Assembly: GCF_004341825.1 (NCBI RefSeq)
Contig: NZ_SMAG01000009.1
Coordinates: 1-64,000, forward strand
DNA: 64,000 nucleotides
Reading direction: 5' to 3'
Origin: Hazenella coriacea
GTDB taxonomy: Bacteria; Bacillota; Bacilli; Thermoactinomycetales; Thermoactinomycetaceae
Shown: in pieces, positions 17,201-26,613 of the stretch
How positions within the stretch are numbered: the stretch's first letter is position 1
How the letters are laid out: the number at the start of each line of letters is the position of its first letter
Position numbers and translations under genes: made by a program
Notes under the pieces: generated by a model
Told to the model about the DNA's origin: nothing
Databases searched by the model: none
Seen by the model: the letters and a program-made list of their open reading frames with translations, nothing else

Positions 17201-18784
17201 ATGAGCTCAAAACGACCCTTTCGTTTAAAACGTTCTAAAAAGAAGATGGCTAAAGCTTTAGAGCAACATTATGTAGAGCAACTAGAAAAATCGGTGAGTG
17301 ATCTAGTTGTTTTTAAAGAGTTAGATACTAACTTGAATTTTATTAAAAATATTTTTGGAGATTGTGCTGATTTAGTAACACGTACTTTGGACATCGAGGG
17401 AAATCCAAGAATCCGAGCTGCCGTACTGTATATTGATGAGCTAGTTAATAAAGAGTTGATTCATAACTTTGTAATTCGACCTCTGATGGAATGTAGAGCT
17501 TATGGTGAACATAAAGAAAGTAATCTCAAGGATCGAGTTCATGACAGCTTAATAAATGCAGGTGAAATTAAACCCACTTCTGAAATGAAAAAAGTTGTGG
17601 ATGGAATTTTGTCTGGAGATTCTATTGTGTTGATTGATGGTTTAGACCAGGTGTTTGTGATTGGGAGTAAAGGATGGCAGACCAAAGGGATCGATGAACC
17701 CCGTTCGGAAGCAGTCGTGAGAGGATCTAGAGAAGGATTAAGTGAGACGATTGCTTTTAGTTGGGGGATGATTCGCCGTCGGTTGAAAGATCCTAACCTA
17801 CGAATTCAATTGTTTACTTTAGGCAAGCGTACTCAAACCGCAGTTAGCTTGTTATATATTGAGGGCTTGACAGATTACAATTTAGTTAAGGAAGTGACAA
17901 GTCGGATCCAAGGTATTGAGATTGATGGGGTATTGGAAAGCGGATATATTGAAGAGTTTATTCAGGATCAGACTTGGACTCCGTTTCCACAAGTTCAAAA
18001 TACAGAGCGACCTGATGCTGTGGTAGGACATTTACTGGAAGGCAAAGTAGCTATTTTAGTGGATGGTAGCCCCCATGCCTTGATTGCTCCTGCTGTTTTT
18101 ACCCAATTTTATTATAGTCCAGAAGATTATTATGAGCGGTATTTGATTTCAAGCTTTCTTCGATTCGTTCGCTTAATTAGTCTATTTATTGCTTTAATGC
18201 TCCCTGCTCTCTATATTTCGTTTGTCTCATTTCATCCTGAAATGATTCCTTCAAAGTTAGCCATTGCGATTGCCGCAGGAAGGTCACCTGTGCCATTTCC
18301 CCCGATTATTGAAGCGTTAGGAATGGAATTAAGTGTAGAAATACTACGAGAAGCAAGTGTGCGGATTCCAGGACCGATCGGACCCACAATTGGGATTGTT
18401 GGTGCCCTAGTCATCGGAAATGCAGCTGTAGAAGCGGGTCTTGTATCCCCTGCGATGGTGATTGTGGTTGGATTGACCACGATTAGTTCATACGCGAATC
18501 CTAGTTACAATGCAGCGATTTCTGTCCGTTTACTCCGCTTCCCACTGATGTTTTTAGCCGCAGTATTTGGTTTGTATGGGGTGATGATTGGACTACTGAT
18601 TATGACTTTGCACTTGGTTCAACTTCGATCTTTTGGTGTTCCTTATATGGCCCCGTATGCTCCATTTAGTTGGAAAAACTTGCGTGACTCTTTAATTCGG
18701 GTGCCATGGAATAAGATGGATCAACGTCCCAGTATTTATAGTGTTCAAGATAAGTCAAGAGAACAGCAGGAGGGGAAAGGATGA
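17201..18784 (+). CDS. spore germinant receptor subunit A (GerA/GerKA family)
   Basis: A 527-aa inner-spore-membrane protein; A subunits form the ligand-gated part of the germinant receptor. The soluble N-terminal domain carries the family landmarks LNFIKNIFGDCADLVTR, GDSIVLIDG, ETIAFSWGMIRRRLKDP and EGLTDYNLVKEV. The membrane half begins near FLRFVRLISLFIALMLPALYISF and ends in several helices. The frame is open back to 17060, but homology begins at MSSKRPFRLKRSK. The ATG at 17201 has GGTGA five bases before it, within a 12-base direct repeat. Its ligand cannot be predicted. First gene of a three-gene operon. Confidence 0.92.
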   Translation: MSSKRPFRLKRSKKKMAKALEQHYVEQLEKSVSDLVVFKELDTNLNFIKNIFGDCADLVTRTLDIEGNPRIRAAVLYIDELVNKELIHNFVIRPLMECRAYGEHKESNLKDRVHDSLINAGEIKPTSEMKKVVDGILSGDSIVLIDGLDQVFVIGSKGWQTKGIDEPRSEAVVRGSREGLSETIAFSWGMIRRRLKDPNLRIQLFTLGKRTQTAVSLLYIEGLTDYNLVKEVTSRIQGIEIDGVLESGYIEEFIQDQTWTPFPQVQNTERPDAVVGHLLEGKVAILVDGSPHALIAPAVFTQFYYSPEDYYERYLISSFLRFVRLISLFIALMLPALYISFVSFHPEMIPSKLAIAIAAGRSPVPFPPIIEALGMELSVEILREASVRIPGPIGPTIGIVGALVIGNAAVEAGLVSPAMVIVVGLTTISSYANPSYNAAISVRLLRFPLMFLAAVFGLYGVMIGLLIMTLHLVQLRSFGVPYMAPYAPFSWKNLRDSLIRVPWNKMDQRPSIYSVQDKSREQQEGKG

Positions 18785-19959
18785 TCTACAAATCAAGCGA
18801 AGATCAGCTGTTTAACACGATTACGCCTTATCAATCATTTGCTTTAATTGTATCGACGATCTATGGTATAGGGATTTTAACTCTCCCTCGAACGTTAGCC
18901 AAAAGTGTTGGTAATGATGCTGTATGGGTTTTGCTCATCGCAGGGATCTTGGTGTGGGTGTTAATCTACCTTAACACCCGTTTGATTCAACGGTTTCCGA
19001 AACAAACAATTGTTCAGTTTGTGCCACGGATCTTGGGAAGTAAACGGAAAAAGTGGATTGGATTAGGGTTGGCTTCACCGATTTTTTTAGTACTGGCAGT
19101 TGCTTGGATGTCTGGAGTGTCACTAGAGACTCGGATGTTCGCTGAAGCGATGAATACAGGTGTGTTACAAAGAACCCCTTTAGAGGTGATTATCGGTGTC
19201 CTTTTGTTAACGGCCACTATTGCAGCAGGAGCTAAGCCAAGTGTCATTGCTCGTTTTAATGAACTGTTGTTACCTCTATCTTTTATTCCTTTTTTGTTGA
19301 TCTTTTTTGCTGTATTTCAACGAGGAGAGATGACCAATCTACTCCCACTATTTCATCAGATTAGTTGGAGTACGTTGTGGAAAAGTGTCCTTACAGCAGC
19401 ATATACCTTTGTAGGGTATGAGGTTATTCTTATATTTAGTGCTTTTTATCGTAAGCCAGACCAAGCATTGAAATATCACTCCACCGCATTAGGGGTTGTT
19501 CTTTTCATCTATTGGGGGTTTTTGGTTGCGGCTTTAGGGATCTTTACTAGTAATGAAGTTCAGCATATTTTGTGGCCAGGTTTGGAGGTGGTGAGGGTGA
19601 TTGAATCACCCACTTTGATCATTGAAGGACTTGAATCGGGAGTTCTATCTTTGTGGGTCATTACTGTCTTCACTGCGATTGTCAACATATATGTAGCTTT
19701 GGTGCAACTCATCATCCAACTCTTTAAGATCCCTGATCGACATACTTGGAAGGTTGTAGGGGGCTTAGGAGTGATAGCTTTTCTCTTAGCCAAATGGCCA
19801 GAAAATATTCAAATGCTACTTCTACTTACTCATTGGTATGGATTTTTTTCTTTAATTATCACTTTTCTCATCCCTATTTTGTTGTTAGGGATCTCAATCA
19901 TTCGTAAGCTCAAAGGGGGATCAGAACATGGTTCGCAAGCATCCTCTTCGTCGATGTAG
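18781..19959 (+). CDS. spore germinant receptor subunit B (GerB/GerKB family)
   Basis: A 392-aa integral membrane protein of the amino acid/polyamine/organocation transporter fold (spore permease family), with about ten helices. It is the likely germinant-binding subunit. The opening ITPYQSFALIVSTIYGIGILTLPRTL is typical. The start ATG overlaps the gerA stop by four bases behind AGGAGGGGAAAGG, so translation is coupled. The 3' end overlaps gerC by 32 bases. Confidence 0.92.
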   Translation: MIYKSSEDQLFNTITPYQSFALIVSTIYGIGILTLPRTLAKSVGNDAVWVLLIAGILVWVLIYLNTRLIQRFPKQTIVQFVPRILGSKRKKWIGLGLASPIFLVLAVAWMSGVSLETRMFAEAMNTGVLQRTPLEVIIGVLLLTATIAAGAKPSVIARFNELLLPLSFIPFLLIFFAVFQRGEMTNLLPLFHQISWSTLWKSVLTAAYTFVGYEVILIFSAFYRKPDQALKYHSTALGVVLFIYWGFLVAALGIFTSNEVQHILWPGLEVVRVIESPTLIIEGLESGVLSLWVITVFTAIVNIYVALVQLIIQLFKIPDRHTWKVVGGLGVIAFLLAKWPENIQMLLLLTHWYGFFSLIITFLIPILLLGISIIRKLKGGSEHGSQASSSSM

Positions 19960-21058
19960 CCTTTGGATCCTTTGTTTTGTATTCCTAACAGGATGTTGGG
20001 ATCAACTAAATATTGAGGAGAGAACCATGGCCATATCCTTGGCGATTGACAAGGCAGAACCTCCTAATCGATATGAGGTGACGATTCAGGTTCCTGTAGC
20101 GACATTAATTACAGGAGGAGGTGGAGGGGAGTCTACGGGTGGAGGTGGTGCGATGCAACTATTTTCATCTCAGGCAAGAACTGTATCTGAAGCGATCTCA
20201 AAAATCTCTGAGACCACTAGTTCACCATTTTTCTTTGGGCATGCTCAAACTATTTTATTTAGCGAAGAGCAAGCTCGCAAGGGAGTTGGAGGTGTCTTGG
20301 ATGTTTTAAGGAGAAGCCCAGGAGTCCGCCGAGGGATTTTGCCTGTCGTTCATTCGGGACCAGCGAAAAAAGGTTTGGAGTCTGAGACGAAGTTGGAACA
20401 AGTTCCTACGGTTTACCTCAAAGATATGATCGAAAATAATATCAGACTTGGGCAGTACTCAGAGACGACTTTAGGAAAAATGATGATCGATATTTCTAAC
20501 TTTGACTTTCGCCATCCTGTGCTCAATTACATGAGTAGTATGAAAAATGGATATAACTGGGAAGGGTTGGCGGTTTTTGAAAAAGATCAGATGTTAGGAG
20601 TTTTGGAACGGAATGAATCGAACATACTCTTACATATTCGTGAACAAAAAAGGGGTTGGAATATTGTCGCTCCTTGTACGAATGCCCATAATCATGTTCA
20701 ATTTCAACCAGATCGCGCTTCTCGATCGATTCAATTCACAAAAGATCGACGCATCGTGGTGGATGTGGAGTTGGAGGGGACGGTGATTGAAAAAGGATGT
20801 TCACTCCACTTAGATGATGTGAAGGCATCACGAAGGGTTGGTCAACAAGTGGCACAAGAGTATGAAAAACATGCAAAGAGTTTACTACAAAAATTACAAA
20901 AAGAGTATCAAGTGGATAGTCTTTATTTAGGTAACTATCTTCACGCTTATTACCCTCAAGAATGGAAAAAACTCAATTGGAAAGAAGACTTTCCGAATAT
21001 TCCTGTGCAGATCAATTATCATGTTATTATTAGAGGGACAGGGGTAAGTGCTGACTAA
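19928..21058 (+). CDS. spore germinant receptor lipoprotein subunit C (GerC/GerKC family)
   Basis: A 376-aa Ger(x)C lipoprotein. The signal peptide ends in the lipobox LTGC (about residues 20-23), followed by the family hallmark WDQLNIEERTMAISLAID. The extended loop GGGGGESTGGGGAMQLFSSQARTVSEA is glycine-rich. C subunits anchor to the outer face of the inner spore membrane and stabilise the A/B pair. The ATG at 19928 lies inside the end of gerB behind GGGGGATC. All three subunits are intact, so this is a complete receptor. Confidence 0.92.
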   Translation: MVRKHPLRRCSLWILCFVFLTGCWDQLNIEERTMAISLAIDKAEPPNRYEVTIQVPVATLITGGGGGESTGGGGAMQLFSSQARTVSEAISKISETTSSPFFFGHAQTILFSEEQARKGVGGVLDVLRRSPGVRRGILPVVHSGPAKKGLESETKLEQVPTVYLKDMIENNIRLGQYSETTLGKMMIDISNFDFRHPVLNYMSSMKNGYNWEGLAVFEKDQMLGVLERNESNILLHIREQKRGWNIVAPCTNAHNHVQFQPDRASRSIQFTKDRRIVVDVELEGTVIEKGCSLHLDDVKASRRVGQQVAQEYEKHAKSLLQKLQKEYQVDSLYLGNYLHAYYPQEWKKLNWKEDFPNIPVQINYHVIIRGTGVSAD

Positions 21059-21070
21059 TAAAGCTATTTT

Positions 21071-21122
21071 GACAACAACTTTTTGAATGTTAAACAAAAA
21101 GTTCTTGTGTTGTCCCTTTTCT
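21071..21122 (+). terminator. terminator of the ger operon
   Basis: GACAACA-ACTTTTTG (21071-21085) pairs with CAAAAAGT-TCTTG-TGTTGTC (21096-21114) with a small internal loop, then CCCTTTTCTT. It starts 13 bases after the gerC stop. Confidence 0.65.
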
Positions 21123-21206
21123 TCTGTTAGGTTGATTGATATAATAAGAAAAGTTTTGAACTGGTTATGTAGTAATATTACCAGGGATAAGAAAGTAGAG
21201 TTTTTT

Positions 21207-22247
21207 ATGAAACCATTTGTATATGATTATACACATGAGCAGTGGAAACAATGGATGTCTTCACATAAACAAGCAGAGTGGCGTGCAAATCAGATGATGG
21301 ATTGGTTATATGTCAAGCGTGTTCAAAGCTTTGATGAAATGAGCAATCTACCTAAAACGCTACGAGCGGAATTAAGTGAAGCTTTTCATTTTCTACCGCT
21401 AGATGTGATTACAACACAACAGTCCAAAGATGGTACTGTGAAGTTTTTATTTGGACTGCACGATGGACATGCAATCGAAACCGTGATTATGCGCCATCAA
21501 TATGGAATTAGTGTTTGTGTGACAACTCAAGTAGGATGCCGCATTGGTTGTACATTTTGCGCTTCTACATTAGGTGGATTAAAGCGAAATTTGACTTCTG
21601 GGGAAATTGTCGCACAGGTACTGAAGGCACAACGGTTTCTTGATGAAACAGATGAACGTGTCAAATCCGTGGTTGTCATGGGCTCAGGTGAACCATTTGA
21701 GAACTATGATGAAACAATTCGATTTATTCGAATCATCAATGACTCACGGGGGTTAAACATTGGACAACGGCATATTACGGTATCAACAAGTGGAGTAGTG
21801 GACAATATTTACCGTTTTGCTGATGAAGATTGGCAAGTAGGTTTGGCCATTTCTCTCCATGCTCCTAATCAAGAACTCCGTTCTAATTTGATGCCGATCA
21901 ATCGCCGTTTTCCCTTAGCTCAATTATTAGACGCTTGTTGGTACTATCTTGAACGAACAGGGCGTAGGCTTACTTTTGAATACGCACTAATCGGTGGGAA
22001 AAATGATCAGCTTGAACATGCCCATGAACTAGGGAAACTATTACAAGGTATGAACTGTTTAGTGAATCTGATTCCTGTCAACTATGTTCCAGAACGAGAC
22101 TACACACGAACATCAAGAAATAAAATTTTTGACTTTAAACGAGTTCTCGATTCTTACAAAATAAGTACAACGATTCGACGAGAACAAGGTCATGATATTG
22201 ATGCAGCGTGTGGACAGTTACGAGCAAAGCATAGTCAATTGAGTTAA
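21207..22247 (+). CDS. rlmN: dual-specificity 23S rRNA/tRNA adenine-C2 methyltransferase RlmN
   Basis: Radical SAM enzyme that methylates A2503 of 23S rRNA and A37 of tRNAs. The 346-aa protein has the 4Fe-4S motif CRIGCTFC (Cys111, 115, 118), the GEPFENYD motif and the C-terminal block QGHDIDAACGQLR with the second methyl-carrier cysteine. The frame is open to 21087, but homology starts at MKPFVYDYTHEQWKQW. The start at 21207 lacks a strong ribosome site. A TATAAT at 21140-21145 lies upstream with only a weak -35. In B. subtilis rlmN directly follows rsmB. Confidence 0.94.
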   Translation: MKPFVYDYTHEQWKQWMSSHKQAEWRANQMMDWLYVKRVQSFDEMSNLPKTLRAELSEAFHFLPLDVITTQQSKDGTVKFLFGLHDGHAIETVIMRHQYGISVCVTTQVGCRIGCTFCASTLGGLKRNLTSGEIVAQVLKAQRFLDETDERVKSVVVMGSGEPFENYDETIRFIRIINDSRGLNIGQRHITVSTSGVVDNIYRFADEDWQVGLAISLHAPNQELRSNLMPINRRFPLAQLLDACWYYLERTGRRLTFEYALIGGKNDQLEHAHELGKLLQGMNCLVNLIPVNYVPERDYTRTSRNKIFDFKRVLDSYKISTTIRREQGHDIDAACGQLRAKHSQLS

Positions 22248-22401
22248 TGTATTGCTCCTTCAGATCATCATATTAGGGTTTCTCTATGTGCTGAAAATCT
22301 CTTATAATACTACAAAATGTAGCATACAACCTACTAGCGGTATTTCCTCTCCGAACCATCAAAACAAGGGTACCAACTAGAAAGGGAAAGGGGTAACCGG
22401 T

Positions 22402-23148
22402 ATGGAGATGACACGGCGAACAGATGTCGGGCGTGTACGTGACCATAACGAAGACAGTACTGGTATATTGCAGACCAACTCTGGAACTGTGATTGCCATT
22501 GTTGCTGACGGGATGGGTGGTCATTTAGCAGGTGATGTGGCAAGCCGACTTGCTGTAGATACGATAGAACAGACATTGCGTTTAGAGCATGTAGATGGGA
22601 CAACGAAAGACCGAGGTGATCTCTTAATCTACGCTGTACGCAAGGCAAACGAGAAGGTCTATCATCTGGGTCAGGAAAAAACACAGTGCCAAGGCATGGG
22701 GACAACCGCTGTTGTGGTGATTGCCGATGAAGACGAAGTTGTGATTGCACATGTAGGAGATAGCCGTGCATACATGTTGCACAATGATGGTCTTTATCAA
22801 CTTACAGAAGATCATTCATTTGTCAATGTTCTATTGAGACATGGACAGATTACACCTGAAGAAGCTCGTAATCATCCACAGCGCAATATGATTGTTCGTG
22901 CAGTGGGAACGAGTGAAGAAGTGGAGATTGATGTGATTGATACGCCTTGGAAACAAGGTGATCTCTTACTCCTTTGCTCAGATGGACTAACGACTGAGGT
23001 TGAAGAACGAGACATTGGTCTGATTTTATCTTCAACAACGATGACGTTAGATGAAAAAGCAGATGAGTTAATTAAAAGGGCTTTAGAGGCAGGCGGAAAA
23101 GATAATATATCCCTGATTCTTCTTAAACATACAGGTCGGTCAGCCTGA
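22402..23148 (+). CDS. prpC: PP2C-type protein serine/threonine phosphatase PrpC
   Basis: Mn-dependent phosphatase that reverses PrkC signalling; 248 aa. Metal-binding motifs are intact: DVGRVRDHNEDS (Asp18), VADGMGGH (Asp36), HVGDSRAY, CSDGLT and KDNISLIL. GGGAAAGGGG lies upstream of the ATG at 22402. A TATAAT at 22303-22308 may be its -10. It ends 27 bases before prkC, the conserved phosphatase/kinase pair. Confidence 0.95.
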   Translation: MEMTRRTDVGRVRDHNEDSTGILQTNSGTVIAIVADGMGGHLAGDVASRLAVDTIEQTLRLEHVDGTTKDRGDLLIYAVRKANEKVYHLGQEKTQCQGMGTTAVVVIADEDEVVIAHVGDSRAYMLHNDGLYQLTEDHSFVNVLLRHGQITPEEARNHPQRNMIVRAVGTSEEVEIDVIDTPWKQGDLLLLCSDGLTTEVEERDIGLILSSTTMTLDEKADELIKRALEAGGKDNISLILLKHTGRSA

Positions 23149-23175
23149 TCTTAATTGGGTTCAAGGAGGAACGAG

Positions 23176-24918
23176 GTGGCCATGCGGATGGAAGGGAAGA
23201 AGCTGGGGGGACGCTATGAAATTGTTAGTCGTGTAGGCGGTGGCGGAATGGCTGTTGTCTACAAGGCCAAAGACTTACTCCTCAACCGTTATGTAGCGAT
23301 TAAAGTGTTGAGCGAGTCCCTCAGTAATGACTCGGAATTTATACGTCGTTTTAGTCGGGAAGCACAAGCAGCTGCGAGTCTTTCTCACCCGAACGTTGTG
23401 AACGTCTATGATGTAGGGCGAGATGGATATACTCATTATATTGTGATGGAATTAATCGAAGGGCCTACTCTAAAGCAGTATATACAGGATCGCGGACCAC
23501 TTCCCACAGAAGAAGCAGCTAGTATTGCCATGAAAATATGTGATGGCTTAGCACATGCCCACGACAATCAAATCGTTCACCGCGATATTAAACCCCATAA
23601 TATCTTATTGGGAAGTAATGGTCGAGTGAAAGTGACTGACTTCGGGATTGCTCGAGCAGCTAGCTCGTCGACCATTACTCAGCAGGGTTCTGTAATGGGT
23701 TCTGTCCATTACTTCTCTCCTGAACAAGCTCGGGGTGGAATTATTGATTATAAGTCGGATATTTACTCCTTAGGGATTGTCTTTTATGAAATGGTGACAG
23801 GGCAACTTCCTTTTGATGGAGATCAAGCGATTGGAATTGCCCTCAAACACTTGCAAGAACCTGTGGAAGATCCGCGGAACTTAAATCGTGATCTTCCTGA
23901 CTCTGTCGCAGAAATTATCTTAAGAGCGATGGAAAAAGATCCAGTTGACCGCTTTGCTTCCACACGAGCCATGATGCAAGAAATCTCCTATGCGGTTCCT
24001 TATAGCATGGATCGTAACTGGGCTCATTCACATCGACCTAAAGAACCACAGTATGATGGTGGATACCAAACGATCGCCATCACAGATGAGGAGACATCCA
24101 AACACACAGCAGTAACTACGACTCCAGAACCAGATCATTCATACTCACCTACTTCAAGACCTGAAATTCGTGAAGGAGGAGGGCGGAAGGAAGTATCTTC
24201 TCCCTCTAATTCAAGGAAATCCTCTCTTGGGCAGCAAACGTTGCTAAACTTGGAGGCATTGAAAAACTTTCCAAGTGATAAAGATAAGACACTTTTCCAA
24301 CGGACAGCCATCTGGTTGGACAATGTGCAACAAACGCTCCCATGGTGGCAAAAGTTAATTTTTGGACTGATTACAGTTGCTTTGATTCTCGGAATTAGCT
24401 TTTGGGTCTTCGACTCTGTCTGGAGTTTTATGAGTGGAGGTAGTGGTAGCGATCAAGAACAAAATGCCTCTGAAGAGATTGAGTTGAAACTGTTTTCAGG
24501 TAATGTAGAGGATGCTAAAAAATGGCTGGATAAAAAAGGGTTGAAGTATGAAATCAAGCCAGAGAGCAAGCCTGGAGTCGCGCCTGGTGATGTGTGGGAA
24601 CAAAAGCCGAAAAGTGGAACGAAGGTAAAGCCAGGAGATACCGTTACTTTGTTTGTAGCTCCCAATGGGGTTCCGGTTAAAGATTTTATCGGGGGATATG
24701 AAACCGATGTAAAAAATCCTCTTCAAGCGGGGACATTTGAATCAAAGTACCATTACAAAGTAAGGGTGATTCATTGTAACGAGGGTTCTCAAACATATAA
24801 AATCTATGACCAGAAGCCGAAACCAGGAGAATTCATTAGTGAAGATGAAGTTCTTGAGGTTTATGTTACTGTTCCACAAGTTTCAGGATGTAGTCCTGCT
24901 AAATACAACAAGTACTAA
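23176..24918 (+). CDS. prkC: membrane serine/threonine kinase PrkC with PASTA repeats
   Basis: A Hanks-type kinase with an outside sensor; 580 aa. The kinase domain (about 13-275) has the glycine loop GGGGMAVVYKA, the ATP lysine in VAIKVL (Lys43), HRDIKPHN (135-142), DFGIARA (from 155) and SPEQARGG. A basic/polar linker leads to one membrane helix (about 394-411). Outside lies one clear PASTA repeat (about 434-497) and one divergent C-terminal repeat, fewer than the three of B. subtilis PrkC. The GTG at 23176 is six bases after AAGGAGG and is preferred; the ATG at 23182 is the alternative. In B. subtilis PrkC senses muropeptides and triggers spore germination. Confidence 0.94.
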   Translation: MAMRMEGKKLGGRYEIVSRVGGGGMAVVYKAKDLLLNRYVAIKVLSESLSNDSEFIRRFSREAQAAASLSHPNVVNVYDVGRDGYTHYIVMELIEGPTLKQYIQDRGPLPTEEAASIAMKICDGLAHAHDNQIVHRDIKPHNILLGSNGRVKVTDFGIARAASSSTITQQGSVMGSVHYFSPEQARGGIIDYKSDIYSLGIVFYEMVTGQLPFDGDQAIGIALKHLQEPVEDPRNLNRDLPDSVAEIILRAMEKDPVDRFASTRAMMQEISYAVPYSMDRNWAHSHRPKEPQYDGGYQTIAITDEETSKHTAVTTTPEPDHSYSPTSRPEIREGGGRKEVSSPSNSRKSSLGQQTLLNLEALKNFPSDKDKTLFQRTAIWLDNVQQTLPWWQKLIFGLITVALILGISFWVFDSVWSFMSGGSGSDQEQNASEEIELKLFSGNVEDAKKWLDKKGLKYEIKPESKPGVAPGDVWEQKPKSGTKVKPGDTVTLFVAPNGVPVKDFIGGYETDVKNPLQAGTFESKYHYKVRVIHCNEGSQTYKIYDQKPKPGEFISEDEVLEVYVTVPQVSGCSPAKYNKY

Positions 24919-24937
24919 AAAGTAAAGGAGGTCTCCT

Positions 24938-25825
24938 ATGCCTGTAGGGCAGATTGTGAAAGCCATCAGCGGATTTTACTACGTGCGATCAACAGAAGGA
25001 ACTGAGCTTCAGTGCCGCGCACGTGGGATTTTTAAATTTTCTAAGAAGAAAATCACTCCGCTGGTTGGTGACTTTGTTGAATATGAAGCGACGGGGTTGG
25101 ATGAGGGTGTGGTGACCTCCATCCGCCCCCGTCATTCTGAATTACTTCGACCAGCCATCGCCAATGTAGATCAGGCGGTGGTTGTTTGTTCTTTACGGGA
25201 ACCTGATTTTCAGCAGATGCCTGTAGATCGTTTTCTTGTTCACGGGGAACGGGAAGGATTGGACATGGTGCTCTGTCTCACGAAATGGGACTTGCTTGAG
25301 GATGAAAGGGTGATCGAAAAAGTTCGCCAGATATACGAGCCTGCTGGTTATCCGGTGATCGTCACTAGTGTGAAAACCAAGCAGGGGTTAGATGAGTTAC
25401 GCTCTTATTTAACGGATCGCATCTCCGTTTTTGCAGGACAATCAGGAGTAGGGAAATCGTCGCTATTGAACGAGATCTTGCCTGAGAGAGTGTTAGAAAC
25501 AGGCAAAGTGAGTGAAAAGTTGGGTCGGGGTCGTCACACCACTCGTCAAGTGGAGCTAATTCCCTTACCTCAGGGTGGGCAAGTGGCAGATACTCCAGGA
25601 TTTAGCCAGCTCTCTTTTCAAGGCTTTGAATCAGATGAATTGGGTAGCTATTTTCCAGAAATCCGTGAGCGTTCCTCTTTGTGTAAATTCCGTGGCTGTC
25701 TTCATATTAATGAGCCCCAATGTGAAGTGAAAGCGGCTCTTGAACGTGAGGGGATTCATCTAGAGCGTTACCAAAACTATTGCCAATTCCTAAATGAAAT
25801 TAAAGATCAACAGAGGAGGTACTAA
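24938..25825 (+). CDS. rsgA: ribosome small-subunit GTPase RsgA
   Basis: Circularly permuted GTPase that checks late 30S maturation; 295 aa. An N-terminal OB fold is followed by permuted G motifs in the order TKWD (G4), GQSGVGKSS (G1), and DTPGFSQL (G3). A C-terminal zinc knuckle follows: [24 protein letters not shown] lies six bases before the ATG. It is two bases from rpe and directly follows prkC, as in B. subtilis, where RsgA (CpgA) is a PrkC substrate. Confidence 0.96.
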   Translation: MPVGQIVKAISGFYYVRSTEGTELQCRARGIFKFSKKKITPLVGDFVEYEATGLDEGVVTSIRPRHSELLRPAIANVDQAVVVCSLREPDFQQMPVDRFLVHGEREGLDMVLCLTKWDLLEDERVIEKVRQIYEPAGYPVIVTSVKTKQGLDELRSYLTDRISVFAGQSGVGKSSLLNEILPERVLETGKVSEKLGRGRHTTRQVELIPLPQGGQVADTPGFSQLSFQGFESDELGSYFPEIRERSSLCKFRGCLHINEPQCEVKAALEREGIHLERYQNYCQFLNEIKDQQRRY

Positions 25826-25827
25826 CC

Positions 25828-26487
25828 ATGATTAAAATTGCACCATCGATTTTATCTGCTGATTTCTCTCGATTGCGTGAGGAGATTATCGAAGTAGACC
25901 AAGCAGGGGCTGACTGGATTCATGTCGATGTGATGGATGGTCATTTTGTCCCGAATATTACACTGGGTCCCCTCGTCGTAGAAGCGATCCGCCCTCATAC
26001 GAAGTTACCCCTTGATGTTCACTTGATGATTGAGAACCCTGACCGTTATATTGAAGCGTTTGCTAAAAGCGGTGCTGATTATATCTCTGTTCATCAAGAG
26101 GCATGTCCCCATCTTCACCGCACCATTCACTTCATTAAAGAACAAGGAGTGAAAGCAGGTGTGGTTATCAATCCAGCTACTCCTGTTTCCCTCATCGAAC
26201 CAGTGTTAACGGATGTTGATTTTGTGCTATTTATGACTGTCAATCCTGGTTTTGGGGGTCAGAAGTTTATTTCACAGGTGTTACCTAAGATTCGACAGGT
26301 ACATGATCTTCTTCAAAAACAAGGACTTCAGCATGTAGATCTTGAAGTGGATGGTGGGATCAACCCTGAAACGGCTGTAGAAGCAGTCCGTCATGGTGCT
26401 AATGTCTTGGTTGCAGGCTCTGCGATCTTTGGTAAGGAAGACCGTCAAGCGGCTCTGCATGCCATTCGGCAGGCTGGAGCAAAGTAA
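25828..26487 (+). CDS. rpe: ribulose-phosphate 3-epimerase
   Basis: Pentose phosphate pathway enzyme converting ribulose-5-phosphate and xylulose-5-phosphate; 219-aa TIM barrel. Motifs: [24 protein letters not shown] (metal ligands), [19 protein letters not shown] and [11 protein letters not shown] (catalytic Asp). GAGGAGG precedes the ATG by seven bases. Two-base spacing from rsgA indicates one transcript. Confidence 0.97.
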   Translation: MIKIAPSILSADFSRLREEIIEVDQAGADWIHVDVMDGHFVPNITLGPLVVEAIRPHTKLPLDVHLMIENPDRYIEAFAKSGADYISVHQEACPHLHRTIHFIKEQGVKAGVVINPATPVSLIEPVLTDVDFVLFMTVNPGFGGQKFISQVLPKIRQVHDLLQKQGLQHVDLEVDGGINPETAVEAVRHGANVLVAGSAIFGKEDRQAALHAIRQAGAK

Positions 26488-26551
26488 GAGAAAGTGAAAG
26501 AGGAAGTGATTGTAGTTTCATGGCTGTATCATGGTTTTCATGCCGATCATT

Positions 26552-26560
26552 TGGCATAAT
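26552..26560 (+). promoter_or_regulatory. possible extended -10 promoter for thiT-thiN
   Basis: TGGCATAAT fits an extended -10 (TGn-CATAAT), 54 bases before thiT; TGGTTT at 26532 is only a weak -35. No thi-box riboswitch is present. Confidence 0.35.
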
Positions 26561-26613
26561 GGATACATTCAATAACAGAATTTATGATTATATTCTAGCT
26601 GGAGGAGAGCGCA

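Noticed and set aside
22334-22771. 145-codon minus-strand ORF across prpC
   Set aside because: Antisense shadow of the phosphatase gene, rich in His/Leu/Ser/Gln by codon complement, without ribosome site or family match.
26488-26613. TPP riboswitch ahead of thiT-thiN
   Set aside because: Looked for the CTGAGA and ACCTGATCTGG-type thi-box elements; none present in this 126-base gap.
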